The notes beneath the pieces are model-generated. The model ran no database searches. It was not told the DNA's origin and was given only the letters and a program-made list of their open reading frames with translations. From Pegea sp. RAD2-039 (Eukaryota > Chordata > Thaliacea > Salpida > Salpidae): a stretch of 64,000 bases of DNA. The stretch covers positions 95,001 through 159,000 of the forward strand of contig JAQGEQ010000133.1 in assembly GCA_034620365.1 (NCBI GenBank), written 5' to 3'. A program made the translations under genes and the position numbers. Of this stretch, positions 35,088 through 48,314 are shown piece by piece (position 1 is the stretch's first letter; each line of letters begins with the position of its first letter).

Positions 35088-35159
35088 TAGCAGAGGATGG
35101 TTTTGATCCATCGACCTCTGGGTTATGGGCCCCGCACGCTTCCGCTGCGCCACTCTGCT
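35088..35159 (-). tRNA. Initiator tRNA-Met (CAT)
   Basis: 72 bases beginning AGCAGAGTGGCGCAGCGG and ending CTCTGCT-A, with the A1:U72 pair and CCCATAA anticodon loop typical of eukaryotic initiator tRNA. Two positions differ from the near-invariant consensus: base 28 is G instead of T, giving a G-A mismatch in the anticodon stem, and T-loop base 57 is A instead of G (ATCAAAA). The copy may be functional but weakened, or in early decay. No T-run separates it from tRNA-His. Confidence 0.9.
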
Positions 35160-35917
35160 GAGAGCAAGCGTCATATTAGCTAGGCATAACCTTAAACTTT
35201 TAATTAAAACTATTTTAAGATAATAACTTTAAAAATTCAATTATTAATTTCTGTAGCGCCAATTTATTGAGATTTTACAGTTGTTTAATTATGTTGATAA
35301 AATTCTTTTTTTAATTATATTGACTAAATTAATAAACAATATTTCAATTTTTTTAATTCCAGTTACTTTTTTTAAGTTATTTGGTTTAAACAAATTCCAT
35401 CTTTTGAAATGCTCAAAACTTCACTCGTTTACAAACAGTTTGTTTATTGCTGTCTGTAAAGTTGATTTTCATCTAAGAAAATTTCAGAGTAAATTATTTC
35501 TAATGTTTTATAAGTACCCGACTATTTTAATTTTTTCGCCAAATAGAAGTTAGTATCAACAAATTATTTCCAACTGTCAATAAATAAACCGAAAATATTA
35601 ATCAAACATCATCTGAATTTTATCTAAACAAATGAAATTTCTTGTTGTCTGGTAATCAAAGGACTCTCTATCTTTCACAATTTAAAAGAAGTTCACCAGA
35701 ATAAAATTATTGGTTCGGAATTATTTTTTTACTTTAAACCAATCTCCCAACTGTTTTAAGATCAGACGTTTTCAAGACACTGTTTAAAATTATCAGTGAA
35801 CACATTGGTCCCAAATATTCATCTGATGAATTACATAGAACACGCTACTTTAATTAAAGTTTTTATATTATAATATAAACTAATAATAAATATAAAATCA
35901 TCAGACTCTGATTTGTT
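35160..35917. other. AT-rich sequence 5' of the tRNA pair
   Basis: No gene. A 90-codon frame at 35281-35553 is Phe/Leu/Ile/Lys-rich with no recognisable domain. TGTAGCGCCAATTTATTG near 35253 is a faint relative of the E-type motif. Confidence 0.5.
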
Positions 35918-36180
35918 AACAGAATTTCAAATGATAAGCTTGTCGCTGTTATCAATTAGGGGGTAATGATGTCTTTTATAGTCTTTCTTAACTTAAATTA
36001 AGTATGCTTAAAAAAACTAGAAAACTTATTTTTAAAAATTCAGTTGTTTTTTTAATTGTAAAATAAGAAAGCTTATTATCTGTATATTTTAAGTAGAGTT
36101 AATTTTAGTAATCTCATAAGCAATTTCAATTAGAATTTTAATCATATAAAAAAAGTAAAAGCAAAAAAATTATTTGGTTA
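35918..36180 (-). repeat. Dispersed repeat R11, inverted copy
   Basis: Reverse complement of 59830-60085, sharing AAGCTTGTCGCTGTTATCA, GGGGGTAATGATGTC and the AAAGTAAAAGCAAAAAAAT block. Marks the start of the right repeat mosaic. Confidence 0.8.
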
Positions 36181-36560
36181 AATAACATAATTCTATTTGT
36201 AGATTACAACATTGCTTTAAATTTATACTAATCAATAATCACAGAAACAGTTTATCTGGCATTTTAAACGAGAAATTATTAATTTATTAATTATAAATAT
36301 TAATTTTGTTGCTTAGTTTTCTATTTTAACTAAAATTCTGAGTAGAATTTCTTAGTTTGCTCAAAAAAAAAGTTTTTATTCGTAATTATTAAATAGAATT
36401 ATATTAAAAGGTGTACATCAATGAAATAAACCTCTAAGTATAAATTTGTTGTATGTCAACTTTTGTACAGAATAAAAACTCAAAATATTCAACTTATTTA
36501 ATAAATGAAGTTTTGTTGAAAAGTAGTTTAACTCTAAATTTTTAAGCAGCTAAAACCAAA
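36180..36560 (-). repeat. Dispersed repeat R12, inverted copy
   Basis: Reverse complement of about 42430-42840, including TTTGTAGATTACAACATTGC and the AATAAATGAAGTTTTGTTG block. Includes a type A hairpin, GTTGAAAAGTAGTTTAAC at 36515, without a clear box. Confidence 0.7.
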
Positions 36561-36839
36561 AATACTGATTGAAATATTTTTCACATTTTGCTTATATGGC
36601 AAGCCAACAGATAATTAATTTGATTGAGTAACTGAAATACAAACTTTTGTTATTTGTAGAAATCTTTTAACTTAATTTTTATTTTTATAAAAAATTGTAT
36701 TGAATTGCCGAAAATGTAAAATGAATAAAGTTTAACAGAGAATTTCTCCTAGCAAACGGAATTGTAAAATATCGAGTAATCTTAAGAAAGATGAAAATCG
36801 TGTCAATTCTTCCGATGAATAAAACTTGTTTGATAAACA

Positions 36840-36942
36840 GACGCAAATATGCATTTTATTAAATAAGGAAAATTATTTGCTGGTTATTTTACTCTTCATT
36901 TATACACTTATATAATATCGGGATAAAATCTGATGTTTGTGG
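36840..36942 (-). repeat. Box-hairpin module, type B (minus orientation)
   Basis: On the minus strand CCACAAACATCAGAT (CCACAAAC at 36942-36935) is followed about 87 bases later by a weakened hairpin ATGCATATTTGCGTC. Confidence 0.6.
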
Positions 36943-37109
36943 TATCGTTAAATGTTGCTCAGTTTTTAAATACATTTTTAATTTTATTGAAAATATTGTT
37001 GTGATAAGGATATTATTGGTTTGCTTTAAAATCAGATATCAGTAAAATAATTATCTTACTTTTCTTAGCTCATAAAAGCTAATTTAATATTATTCAAACT
37101 CTAAACTAT

Positions 37110-37560
37110 TTGTATTAAGCTTGTAAATGGAGATTTTATTAAGCTAAAATAAAAAAAGTGTAATTAAAAAAATTGTTGCAAATAGAGAAATAAAAATTAA
37201 AAAATTAATAAACTTTTGTTGTTGCAATAGAAATTTCAAAACTTTGGTAAAACCACAAATTTAAAATAACAATATATAAAATTAAATATTTTTAATTATA
37301 TGATACAAAATTTCAGATAAAACTACATTTAAAGTAGTTTTTGGTTATGCCGTAAATAATTTTATTTATTTAATTGGAAGTACTTACATGAAAGTAAATT
37401 TCTGTCATATTACAAGTATCATGTTTAAAAAAATGAAAAAAAATGTTTACTTAAAGTTCTTAGGTCATTTCTCGTGAGAAATAAAAAACAGTTTATTTAA
37501 CTGATTTAATATTTAAATTTTCGTTAAAAAATTCCAAAATTAAAATTAATAGTAGTTTAA
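37110..37560 (+). repeat. Dispersed repeat R10, direct copy
   Basis: Reverse-complement partner of 14990-15430. Its second half also resembles 12655-12755 directly. No gene. Confidence 0.6.
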
Positions 37561-38189
37561 TTAAAATTAAACTAAATAACCAGTAATTATTCGTTAGTTA
37601 TTCATTATTTATTACTTTAATGCAGTAACATTTAAAATTAATATTTGTAAAAATCACTTTGAATATTTTATATATAGTTAAATGTTATTTTTAGTTGATA
37701 TTTCTTGAAGTCAAATGTAGATTTATTTATAATAATTAAATATATAAAAACCAAAAAAGATTGAAAAATGTAACCTGATTTTATTCACATTATGTAAATA
37801 AAAGAAATCTTTTGACGATTGTTTGGAAAAAATTGCTTGAAAAGCTAGACGGTTAATAATGAAAAAGAAATTACAATTCGTAATAATTAGATTTTATTTT
37901 TACTTTTCAAAAAACTTTTCTGAAACTATTTCCAGAAATATTTTGAAGATCAAACCAACAGAATTTCTAAAACTTATAATACTCACAATTTAAAACAAAA
38001 AAAAAGATCACATGACTGTTGACTTAGTTTTTTAAAAACCTCATCTTGTTACAATCGCGACAAATAAATTTCTGTTGAAACATTCAAAGTAACTTTAAAT
38101 TAAATAAAACTTCGTAACAAACTTACTTTTAATCTATTTTTAATCTTAACCTACTTTTGTTTACTACGAAAATAGATTTATAGTCAAAT

Positions 38190-39300
38190 TTTCTTATCAA
38201 CTTAAAAATCGATCTTTATATTTCAGCATTATCTGTCAACAAGAAGTTTATTATTGAAACTAGAAAAATTTAATCGTTTGAGCTTGATCCCACAAACACT
38301 AGATTTAAGAAAAGTTTATAAATAATAAAAAGTACGTTCAAAATTGAAACTATAAGCTTGATAAAATTGTTTCGAAATTTGGAGTTGAATTAGTTTTCAG
38401 CGGAATTAAAGTTAAGTAGAATATCTTGAGTTTCTATTCTCTACAACAATTAACAAAAAAGTAATTTATTTCAAAGCTTGTAACATGTTTACTGACAACG
38501 CGATAGAATTTTTAGGAATAAAAAACTTTTATTTCAACAAAATTATTATACTACTTATATTGTAGATAAAAAAACTAAAATTATTCAGCAAAATATATAT
38601 ATTTTTTTGTTTTATTTTATTTAACGGAAATCAATCAGTATCAGTTAGACAAATCTCTTTTTAATAATCATAAAAGTTCAAATCAATCGACAAATATCAA
38701 TAAATTTGAACATTTTTGTTTGTAAGATGAAGAATCATATATTATTTTTTCGTTTACAGAATTGTAAACGTTTTAATTATTTAAGGTTAACAAACTAATT
38801 TAAAAATAGTAAATTTTGTACTAATATCAACTATCAATTTCTTTTAAATTATTAATATTGACAGTTATCTTATAGTTAATAATTTAATGAAAAATATTTT
38901 TATTTCGAAATAAGAAGTTTGAGGAAAAAAACTAAAACTTTAAATTAGATTATCATTTTTAATTGCTGATCTTACAAGGAATCATTTAGCGTTCTATAGC
39001 CCTTATTCTAATGCTTTGAAGAATTTAGATAAAAGTATTTCAAATTTTTGGTGAAAAGTAACCTGAAAAAGTAAACATGAACCATTCTACAAATTATAAT
39101 AATCTGTAAAATATTTTAACAGAAGACTATTGAAGGATTAAATAGTTGTTGTTGTGCGCACCTTACAAAAAAAAATATGAACCATTTTTATTTCATATCT
39201 GAAAAACTAAAAATATTTGAATATTTAAATTACACTTCTACAAAGAAGATGTAAACATCAAGCAATCAAAAAAATAATTAAAAGAAAATTACAATATTAT
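38190..39300 (+). repeat. 1.1-kb dispersed repeat R13, copy 1
   Basis: Very similar to 51710-52810 (direct) and to the reverse complement of 62900-64000. Begins TTTTCTTATCAACTTAAAAA; holds a type A module with CCACAAAC at 38290 and hairpin GTTGAATTAGTTTTCAGC at 38384 (94 bases); ends near ATTACACTTCTACAAAGAAG. A conserved ATTTAGCGTTCTATAG block and the palindrome GTGCGCAC (39154) lie inside. Non-coding: the open frame in copy 2 is broken here. Confidence 0.85.
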
Positions 39301-39369
39301 ATAATTAAATATAAGTAAATCAAGTAACTTATAACTCAGTTACTCAACTTTTTTTTAAATAAAAGATTC

Positions 39370-40198
39370 GTTGAAAAATTATTCCAACTCCAAAATTCTA
39401 AACTAGGCTTACAGTTTGACTAGTATACTAGAAGTAGTAGTCGAAATTATTTATTTACTTTTGACTATTTATAACGTTGTGGTAATCTAGAGTTTGTGGG
39501 ATCAAATTAAAATTTTAATGGTAATTTTTGTTTATAAATAATGCTCTCTTTGTCAAGTTTAAAATAAAACTATGTATATCAAATATTTGTTTATTTATTA
39601 AAATATGTATAATTTAATAAATTTTTAATTTATTATTACCTTGTTGCAATATAGAGTTTGTGGGAACAAGTTTAAACCAATAAATTTTCGTAATTGTATA
39701 TGTTAAACTTTACGTAGAGAAAAATAATAAGTGAAAGATAATATTTATTATATTGTATTATCTATTAGTTTATTTAGTTTAAATATTTAATTTTAAAGTT
39801 ATGTCGACTATAGTTTTATTAAACGACTAATCAATTTCCAATTTAATTATCAAAGTAAAAATAAATGTAAAACTGACATAAACAAAACTCCGTAAGAATT
39901 TTTTTTTTGAACTAATTACAATGTTATACTAATTTTGTCCTTACCAATAATTAATTTATAATAAAAATTGTTTTTCACCTTTAAGTCAAACTTTCTGTTT
40001 AAGATTTTCTGTTTATTTGAGAATTATTTGTCAACAAATAGTTTATTACTATAATTAGAAAAATTGTCGTATTTTAGCATGATCCCACAAACTCTAGATT
40101 GCAGCAAATTTTATAAATAAGGAACAGTACCTCTAGATTTTGTTTATTAATAATAAGATAGTTTATAAATGAATTTTGTAGTTGAAATGCTTTTCAAC
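39370..40198. mobile_element. Element bracketed by facing type A modules
   Basis: Left: hairpin GTTGAAAAATTATTCCAAC (39370) with box GTTTGTGG at 39492-39499 on the opposite strand. Right: CCACAAAC at 40085 and hairpin GTTGAAATGCTTTTCAAC at 40181-40198. Hairpins lie outside, boxes inside. A second inverted box at about 39658 suggests nesting. No coding capacity. Confidence 0.5.
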
Positions 40199-42403
40199 GA
40201 AATCTTGATTTTAAAATAACTTGAATAACTCGATATTCAATTCTCTAAAAACTATTCTGTAAACATACTTTACGTCTAAAAATTTATTTTATTAATTTAG
40301 ATATGTTACAGATACCGTAGATAATAGATAAAATTTCTAACATCAAAATTAGTACTTTTACATAGAATTCAATTAAACAAATTAAAATTATGTAGCAAAA
40401 TTGGTATTTCCTTCTGAAATAAATTAATCGAAATCAATAAATATCAGCTCGATAAATTTATTTTTAATCCTCTAGTTAGTTTAAAGCAGCTGAAAAGTTT
40501 TTAGAGAATATTTTTTTTTTAATTTTGTATCAATTTGTTGAAGAAATTACAGGAAATAGAATCTTTGAAATTTTTTTTCCAATTTTAACCTCAAAATTTC
40601 CATTTATAATTAAAGTTTTCTCGGCAATCCTTTAGTTTTTGAAAACTATTTAGATTTGAAAATGTTTTTTCCTATAATTTGTAGAAAATTTAGATTCAAA
40701 TTTTACTGGTTTATTTATTTTTTGTGGAAATATATTTTAATTTCAAATATTTATGAAGTAGTTAACATTAGTTTTCAAAGGATTGTTTAAAAGTTTTTTA
40801 ACTGATATAAAAGTTTTACTTTCTAAAGTTAGGAGTTCTAATTAAAAGAAATCATTTATTCAAAGTTCATTTTTAAAAAGTCATAGAATTATTGAAAATT
40901 TACAATTCAACTGACAAAAAAACGTTTCAAGAATTTCAATAAAAACATATTTTGAATGAAAAAAATTTGTGATGAATATTTAAAAACAATGATTAAAAAT
41001 TAAAAGAGATTTTAAATTATGGTATTGAAATCAGTAATGTCTCACTTAATTTTATTCAATTAGTTTTAGGTTTAAAATCATTTGACATAGAACTATGAAA
41101 ACTTTACAATTTATTTGACAAGAATACAAAATATTTTCAACGCAGAAAAAAATATTTTGTTGCTAAAATTTCGGTTGAATATTTGGAAAAATTGACTAAA
41201 AGTAAAAGGACATTTTAGTAAGAAATTTCATTTTTATACGGAGTTTGTAAACAACAAGAAATCTGAAAAAAAGCAAATCCTAATTTTCTTCCTTTGAAAA
41301 ATAAACAGATACGAAAATGAATCTTTTAAATTAAATATTCCATCAAAGACTGGTAAGCACAGAACTACGCGGTTATATACTATCTGTATACAATCTTATT
41401 TTTGTAGTATTTTTCAACTTTGTGTATGCAAAAATCTCTTTTTTGTAATTTTTAACAATTTCTTTGTTTACCAGTATTGCCAACAATATAATACTTTGAA
41501 ATTATTTTAATAACTAAACATCGTTTTGTTTTTTTTATTTTATTCGAGAGTGCACTCAAAAAGAAATGAAATCTTCGAAGAGAACAAGAGCATGATATAG
41601 TATTTTCAGATATTCCTATTATTGATCTTCAACAAAAGTTTTCAAATGTTTTGAAAACATTGAAGTCAAAATACTTTTCCTCTATTAAAAACAAGAATCC
41701 AATGATTTATTATTTTAACTGTTTAAAGTTTTGCAGACAAATATGAAAACAAACTAACCTTTTAGTGACAAAAAACATAGTTTTATCAAAATATTGAAGA
41801 ATTTAAGAAGAGTTCAAGAACTAATTAACTATCTTTAAAATGATTATCAGAAAATTCTGGTTTTTTATTTATGAGAAGTAATTCAGTAGTAGTTTTTGGA
41901 TTTTACTGAATTTGATTTTTTTTAATTTAGAAATCTTACTTAAATCTTACCCATTAAAACTTACAGTAATATAAAATTTGCAAAAATATTTTAACAAATT
42001 GAAGTGAAGAAGACAAAAAAATCATAATTAGAAACTAGATAAACATATTTCTACAATTGTTTTCTTGCATAATTAATAAGTAAGAAAAGACCAAATAAAA
42101 TTTTGGAAATTTAGTAATAAGATTTAATTTGTAAAAGTATTATCAGAAAAACACTGTTTGAGAGTTAGTAATTCGCTTTTTAAAAAATAGAGAAAATTTT
42201 TAAGAGTGCTTCTTCTGATACTAAAGATTTTTAAATATTTTTTTTACAGTGTTTTTAATATTTAAAATTTTTCTTCGGAGTACAAAAAACTTGTTGAGTT
42301 GTTAAATATATAAACACATTTTTCAAATGTATTTTTCAAAATAAATTTGTTGTCAACAAAAGTTTTTTCAACAAAATTATAGGAAAATATTCTCCTAAAC
42401 TTG
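40199..42403. other. AT-rich repeat-derived sequence
   Basis: No gene. The TTTTTAATCCTCTAGTTAG block near 40465 recurs with changes near 45025, 46010 and 50385, so this is more of the same decayed repeat fabric. No module boundaries could be drawn. Confidence 0.5.
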
Positions 42404-42519
42404 ATTCGAAAACTCTAGATTGCAATAAACTGATAAGAAATGAAAAGTAAAAAAAATATTTCAATCAGCATTTAAGGTTTTTGGCTGATTATAAATTTGG
42501 ATTTAAATTGTTAATCAAC
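42404..42519 (+). repeat. Degenerate type A module inside R12
   Basis: GATTCGAAAACTCTAGATTG (box diverged from CCACAAAC) is followed about 96 bases later by ATTTAAATTGTTAATCAAC. The spacing survives although both parts are worn. Confidence 0.5.
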
Positions 42520-42840
42520 AAAACTTCATTTATTAAGTAAGTTGAATATCTTGAGTTTTTATTTTTCACAGAAGTGGACATACAAAAACTGTATTGTTGT
42601 AAACCTTCTAATATTATTGTGTTTGACAATTATGAAAACAAACTTTTCTTTGAGCAAAATAAGTATTTCTACTCAGAATTCTAGTTAAAATAAAGAAGTA
42701 AGCAGCAAATTTAATATTAATAATTAATAAATTACTAATTACACGTTTATAAAACCATATAATTTGTTTCTGTAATTATTGATCAGAATAAATTTAAAGC
42801 AATGTTGTAATCTACAAATAGAATTATATTATTTCACAAA
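42430..42840 (+). repeat. Dispersed repeat R12, direct copy
   Basis: Partner of 36180-36560 in inverted orientation. Non-coding. Confidence 0.7.
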
Positions 42841-42859
42841 AATTCTATAGCACCTAGCA

Positions 42860-44370
42860 AAAAAATTCTGTTCATTATGGAAACTAAGTTTTATATAAAA
42901 TTTTAAATTTTTGAAATAAGTAGTTAATTTAAATTTTGATTTTAACGATTTAACCCTGTTGAAAAATATTTACAGAAAAAAGTTTAATCAACTAATCCTT
43001 AACAATAAAAAAGATAAAGTAAAATAAAGTATTAAATTGCTTTGCTGCACAAAACATGCACCAATCTACAAATTGTACAATTCATTAAAGTGGTTCAATA
43101 AAATGCTAATCAAGTTTAAAATATTTGTTATTTTAAACAAAACACGATAACCGCTAGGTGGCGCAAAGAGTAAAAAGAAAAAAATTTAATTTTTTGTATA
43201 AGAATTTAATAACAATGAATTTTTGTTAACTATCTAATCTATTCATAATAAAAAAGTAATTTATTTAGAAGCAACTTCGATCAAAGTAAGAAACAAATCA
43301 TTCATTTCAGAAAACACATCAAAGCTGTTGTTTCTGAGACTTAAATGCATTAATGTTTAGATATTCAAAAAATAGTAAAAGTTGTCATCGACATTTAGTC
43401 GATTCCAAAATATCTTCTTTCAAAAGTTGAAATATTAATTTAATACTTTTGTAAATTTGTTTACTAAAGTATAAATTAAATCAACAATTTTTTAAAGTAA
43501 TAAAAATTTAAATTCGTAAAAAGTATGAAAATAAAATTTCTAATAATAACATTCATTTTTAAACTACCAACTTTCCTTTAAAATATTTGATGTTATGAAT
43601 TTGTACAACAATTATGACGTCAGTTATGAAGTATTTTCTCAATTAAAATATTTAAATGCAAAAAGATTCAGAATCTTTTGTAAGAAACCTTAGTATTATT
43701 TTGCAAATAAAATTATTCTAACATAATATAAGAATTATATAAAAGTTTAATTTTAGTTTTCTATCACTTTTATAACTTTTTCTTTAAGTCTTCAAACATA
43801 CACAATGTAATTTCCATTTTTATTACCTCACATAAAAACTCAAATTGTATATTTACATAATCTGAAAATTAGGAAAAGAAGGATTTGATAATATATTAGT
43901 AGTTTTATATCTAAAGTAAAAAATTTCGTTTTAAATTTTGGAAAAGTATGACAGAGAAAACCTGAAGTGAAAAATTGTTTATATTTGATATTGTAAATAA
44001 ATTATGAGGCTAAAACCATTTTGAAACAAAGTTCTTACAAGGCTTTATTTATTTTTAGAATGTTTATATACTTTCAATTTTGTTTCATTTAAAATCACTA
44101 TAAAAAAATATTCATTAAAAAAATTCGCTGAGTTAATCAATATGTAAACTTTTACATTAAACTTTACTAGTGCTTAGCTGATTATTATATTTAATTAGTG
44201 TTTTATTTACAAAATGACATATTAAAATTTGAAGAATAAATTAATGCAGAACAGATTTGAATTATTTTTCAATATCCTACAAAGTTATCAAAAAGTTAAA
44301 ATTTTTATTGTAAACTTTCTAGAAAAATGTAGAACATCGCTTAACTGCAAATTATAAAGTCTAACTATAC
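42860..44370 (+). repeat. 1.5-kb dispersed repeat R3, copy 2
   Basis: Direct copy of 1560-3175. Contains the perfect hairpin ATCGACATTTAGTCGAT (43387-43403) that is one base worse at 2199, and one of the few isolated TGACGTCA sites (43615-43622). Non-coding. Confidence 0.8.
43151..43164 (+). promoter_or_regulatory. CTCF-like motif CCGCTAGGTGGCGC in R3 copy 2
   Basis: Identical 14-mer to that at 1865, although the flanks have diverged. It lies 92 bases after CACCAATCTACAAATTG. Confidence 0.4.
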
Positions 44371-44477
44371 AAATAAAAGATAAGTTTCTTATGACTTTTA
44401 AAATTTTACATTAAATTTGTTTTTGTCAGCAATAAGTTATAATTAAAACTTGAATAATTTTTTGTTTTCAGCTGATG

Positions 44478-44591
44478 CCACAAACTCTAGATTACGATAA
44501 AGAAATAAATAAGGATATTTAAATATAAAAACTATAACGTGTACTCAACTGTTGTTGTATATACCATTTTGGAGTTGAAATACTTTTCAAC
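44478..44591 (+). repeat. Box-hairpin module, type A
   Basis: CCACAAACTCTAGATT at 44478 and the perfect hairpin GTTGAAATACTTTTCAAC at 44574-44591, 96 bases apart. Another box (CCTACAAACACTAGATTG) at about 44825 lacks its hairpin. Confidence 0.8.
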
Positions 44592-45277
44592 GAATATAAT
44601 CAATTAGTAAATAAGTTTAGTAACTTGAGCTTCCGTCTTATACATAAGATAAGATAAAAATAATTTAGGTGAAAAATGTATTTCGATGTTATAAACATAT
44701 TGTAAATATTGTTACAGAATGTTAAAAATTGAAACTTTTTTTGAAACTTGATAATAAGTGAATTATTTTTCAACAAAAGGTTTATACTTAAAATAACAAA
44801 AAAATAAATCTTTTAAATTTAATCCTACAAACACTAGATTGCACTAAACTTATGAGAAATCAAAAGTAGAAAATCTTGATTATATTTAAATATTTTAAGT
44901 TTCCTAGAAATTAAGTTTTTTGTATTGCTATTTAGAATTCAGAATAAGAAAACAAAAAACATTAACAAATATCCATATTTTTTATATCATTAAATCATTA
45001 AATATCATTTCGACAATTCTATTTTTAATCCTCTGTAAAGCTAAACGCAGCTGACTAATATCAAGAAAGTTACAATTATTCTTTCATCAGATAAAAAATC
45101 AAAAATATTTGTTCGTTTCTTGATTGTAAAAATTCTAAATTTCTAAAGTTAGAAATATAATTTGCAAAAAGTTAAACTTAATGTAATATGAAGTATACTA
45201 ATGAATATACGAAGTAAAATGAATTACAAATCTATTTTAAGTAATCAACACAAACTATTAAAATTATTTGCAACAAC

Positions 45278-46150
45278 AAAAAAATTTATCTGATTATGAC
45301 TCTCTTATCATTAATTAAATAGTAACTAGAAAAAGATTTTAAAGTGATCAAATTCCCTAACCACTGATATCGAATAATATTTTTAACCAAAATTTTTTGA
45401 ATCAAATATAAGATACAAAAACTCAAATTTATAGAAAAATATTTATTTCAATATACATCTAAATCAACAATAAACAATTTTGATTAAATTTTTTCAAAGT
45501 TTATTCTAAACGGTTAATTGCTGAGAAGATACGTATATATTTTTAGCAAAATTAATATTTTTATTTAACTTTTAGAATTGAAAAAAAAGAAAACCATGCA
45601 GAATAGTTATTTCGATTTTTTAACATTAAACAGCAAAATTTGTATTTTTTTGTATCTGGTAATATCTAAATACAAGCTTAGATAATCTTTTATGAGACAT
45701 TACTATTATACTATTATGCATTTGACACAAATGACTAATTTTTTAAATATCCATTTTTATATAGAATTTATAAATTATAAAAAAAGTTAAAATGAAAAAT
45801 TACGTAATTAAATTTACACCAGTCTTAAAAGTAAGTTTTTTATATTTGCTTTATCCTAATTTTTCGCCTAGCGAAATATCTTTTACATCTACTGTAAACA
45901 ACTTCTTTGTAAAATTTTCACTCAAATACTTCTTTTTAATTTCAGATTATGAAACCTTCTGGTGCTTAACTTACATTTTGAAGACTATTTACTAAAAAAC
46001 AGGTCTAATTTGAATCCTCAAGATAGTTTAAAGCAATTGATTAAAGTGATTATTTAAGTTTTAGATATTTATTATTGTAGCAAACTTAATCTATCCGTTA
46101 GATGGCGCAAGCAGTCTGAACAAAAAATTATAATTTTTGCATTTTTGTAA
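45278..46150 (+). repeat. 0.86-kb dispersed repeat R8, copy 2
   Basis: Direct copy of 11438-12300, with the CTCF-like CCGTTAGATGGCGC at 46095-46108. The 67-codon frame inside is not conserved in copy 1. Confidence 0.85.
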
Positions 46151-46444
46151 TTAATCAAACAATGAAAATTCAATATATTCTAAACTGTATAAAATATGAA
46201 TTTTTAAGACTGTAAAAGGAAACCAATTTTGTTTGATATTTCATCTCATGATAGAAAACAGAATTGCCGAGCTGATATTTAATGATTTCGATCAAATGAT
46301 AATAAAAAGCATATTACTAATTTTGCTGAAAGAAAGATTATCAATTAGTAAATAATCTGTCATATTACCAATAACATGTTTACAAACATATTTTGTGATG
46401 AATAATAATTCAAGTTATTAAACTTATTTATTATTTAAAGTTTC

Positions 46445-47230
46445 GTTGTAAAGTACTTTAGCTCCAAATTTGAAAACTTTGCAATCCTTTACTAAAGATT
46501 GAGCTTTATTTTACTTTTCATTTCTTATAAACGTTTTTGCAATCTGAAGTGTATGGGATCAAGTTCAAATGAAATTAATGTTATAATTTTCTTGATAAGC
46601 AATTGGTTGACAAATTTTGTTCAAATTGAAAATTTGATTTTAAAGTTGATAAGAAATTTTTTATAAGTTTACTATTTTACAAATAAAATTAGTTTAATTT
46701 TTTTGATTAAATTTTTTAATTCAGATTTAAATTTATTCTACTTCGATGATTAAAATTAAAAATGATCAATCGTACAGACGATCAAAAATTAAGTCAAAAG
46801 CCATGTGACTATTTGTTTTTAAAAATGAGATTACTATAAAACTCAGAAATGATTTTCGTTTCATCTTCAAAATAACTTACAAATCATACAAACCATAAAA
46901 GTAATTTATCCAGAGACTATTAATGTTCTAGGTATTGTTCTAAGCCAAGATATTCTTTTTGCTAGAGAACGCAAACGATAAAAGCAAAAGTAAAAATTAA
47001 TGTTTTTATGTATTAATGCCATAATTTTATGAAAGAATAAAGAAATTAATTTATTGTGAAACGTTTTTGAAAATCTTATAACAAAATTAAGAAAGAATTC
47101 GTCTGAAGTTGATACCAACTGAACTCTAGATTGCGACAAAGTAATAAATAATCAAAAATTCACGTTGTTTATTTTAATAATAATCAGTGGCTACTTAAAA
47201 TTTAACTTGGAGTCCAAATACTTTTAAACG
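46445..47230. mobile_element. Element bracketed by facing type A modules
   Basis: Left, inverted: GTTGTAAAGTACTTTAGC (46445) with box GTGTATGG at 46549. Right: diverged box CCAACTGAACTCTAG at 47114 and AGTCCAAATACTTTTAAACG at 47211. Spacings of about 94 and 97 are retained in spite of decay. Non-coding; the 77-codon minus-strand frame is spurious. Confidence 0.4.
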
Positions 47231-47329
47231 AAAATTCAATAAGTAAATAATTTGAATAACTAGAATTTCAATTTTTTACTGAAATTATATATATATATCT
47301 AGACACTTTATATATACAAGCATAAATAA

Positions 47330-47620
47330 ATTAATATATTTCATTTATTAATTGAATTGTTTAAAAAACTATTATCACTACGTATTTTGCAAGATGCACT
47401 CTTACATCTATTTATTAAACAATTATTTATAATAGTAAGAAATATAAAATTTCTACAGTTATTTTAATTATTAGCTTGAATTTTAAACTTCTGTTTTTTC
47501 AAACAATTTTTTTAGTTCATTTTATTTTGTTTACTTTTTACAAATAATATAAGAAAAGTCAAAATATTTATAAACATTTATAAACAGTTTATTTACATTA
47601 GTCTAAAAAAGTAACTTTTT
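47330..47620 (+). repeat. R4 fragment
   Basis: First 290 bases of R4, about 1 kb before the full copy at 48315. Includes a degenerate hairpin AAGATGCACTCTTACATCT. Confidence 0.75.
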
Positions 47621-48314
47621 TGTAATAACGTTTTCATATATTTTAAAAATTTTAAATGGTTTTAAAATCTTCAATAAACGATTTGTTTGATACAACCACT
47701 AAAATGTTGAATCTTTTAGTAAAGCACAAATATTTTGAAGAAACTTGTTTATATAACAGAGCAGAAAAAGACTTTGCCACAAAGTATTTAAATTAATTGT
47801 TCGTAAATTAATATATACAAGCCATATATAAACATGATCTAGTACATATTTCACCAATTACAGATTCACAATTCTAAAGATGCGTTTATACAACTATTAA
47901 ACCAAATTGTTGTTTTTTACAACAAAAAAAAAAAACTTGAGATTTTCAAAAAACTTTTTGAATATTTTTGAAATCTTTTTAAGCACTCTTTAAAATGTTT
48001 TCAATTTTTAAAAAGTTATTTTATTTTTTTAAAACAACATTTTTCTCTTGTTTGATAATATTTATACGATTTCAATATTATGAAATAATTTGCAAATATT
48101 AAATAAATTATTTTCTTGCTAAATGATTACGCAAGAAAAAGTTTTTAATTTTTATTTATTTTCCCAAGATTGAAGTAAACGCTTACAACTTGTAATGTAT
48201 TCTATTAAACTATTAATGAAATTTATTTTTTGTTTTCTTCACTTTTATTAGATTTTTATAATTATTTTTAAAAGTTTGAATTTGCAGTAAGCTTTAATGT
48301 ATATTTATAATAAG

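Noticed and set aside
35281..35553. 90-codon plus-strand frame beside the tRNA genes
   Set aside because: Low-complexity Phe/Leu/Lys/Ile, starts with a non-ATG codon, no recognisable family.
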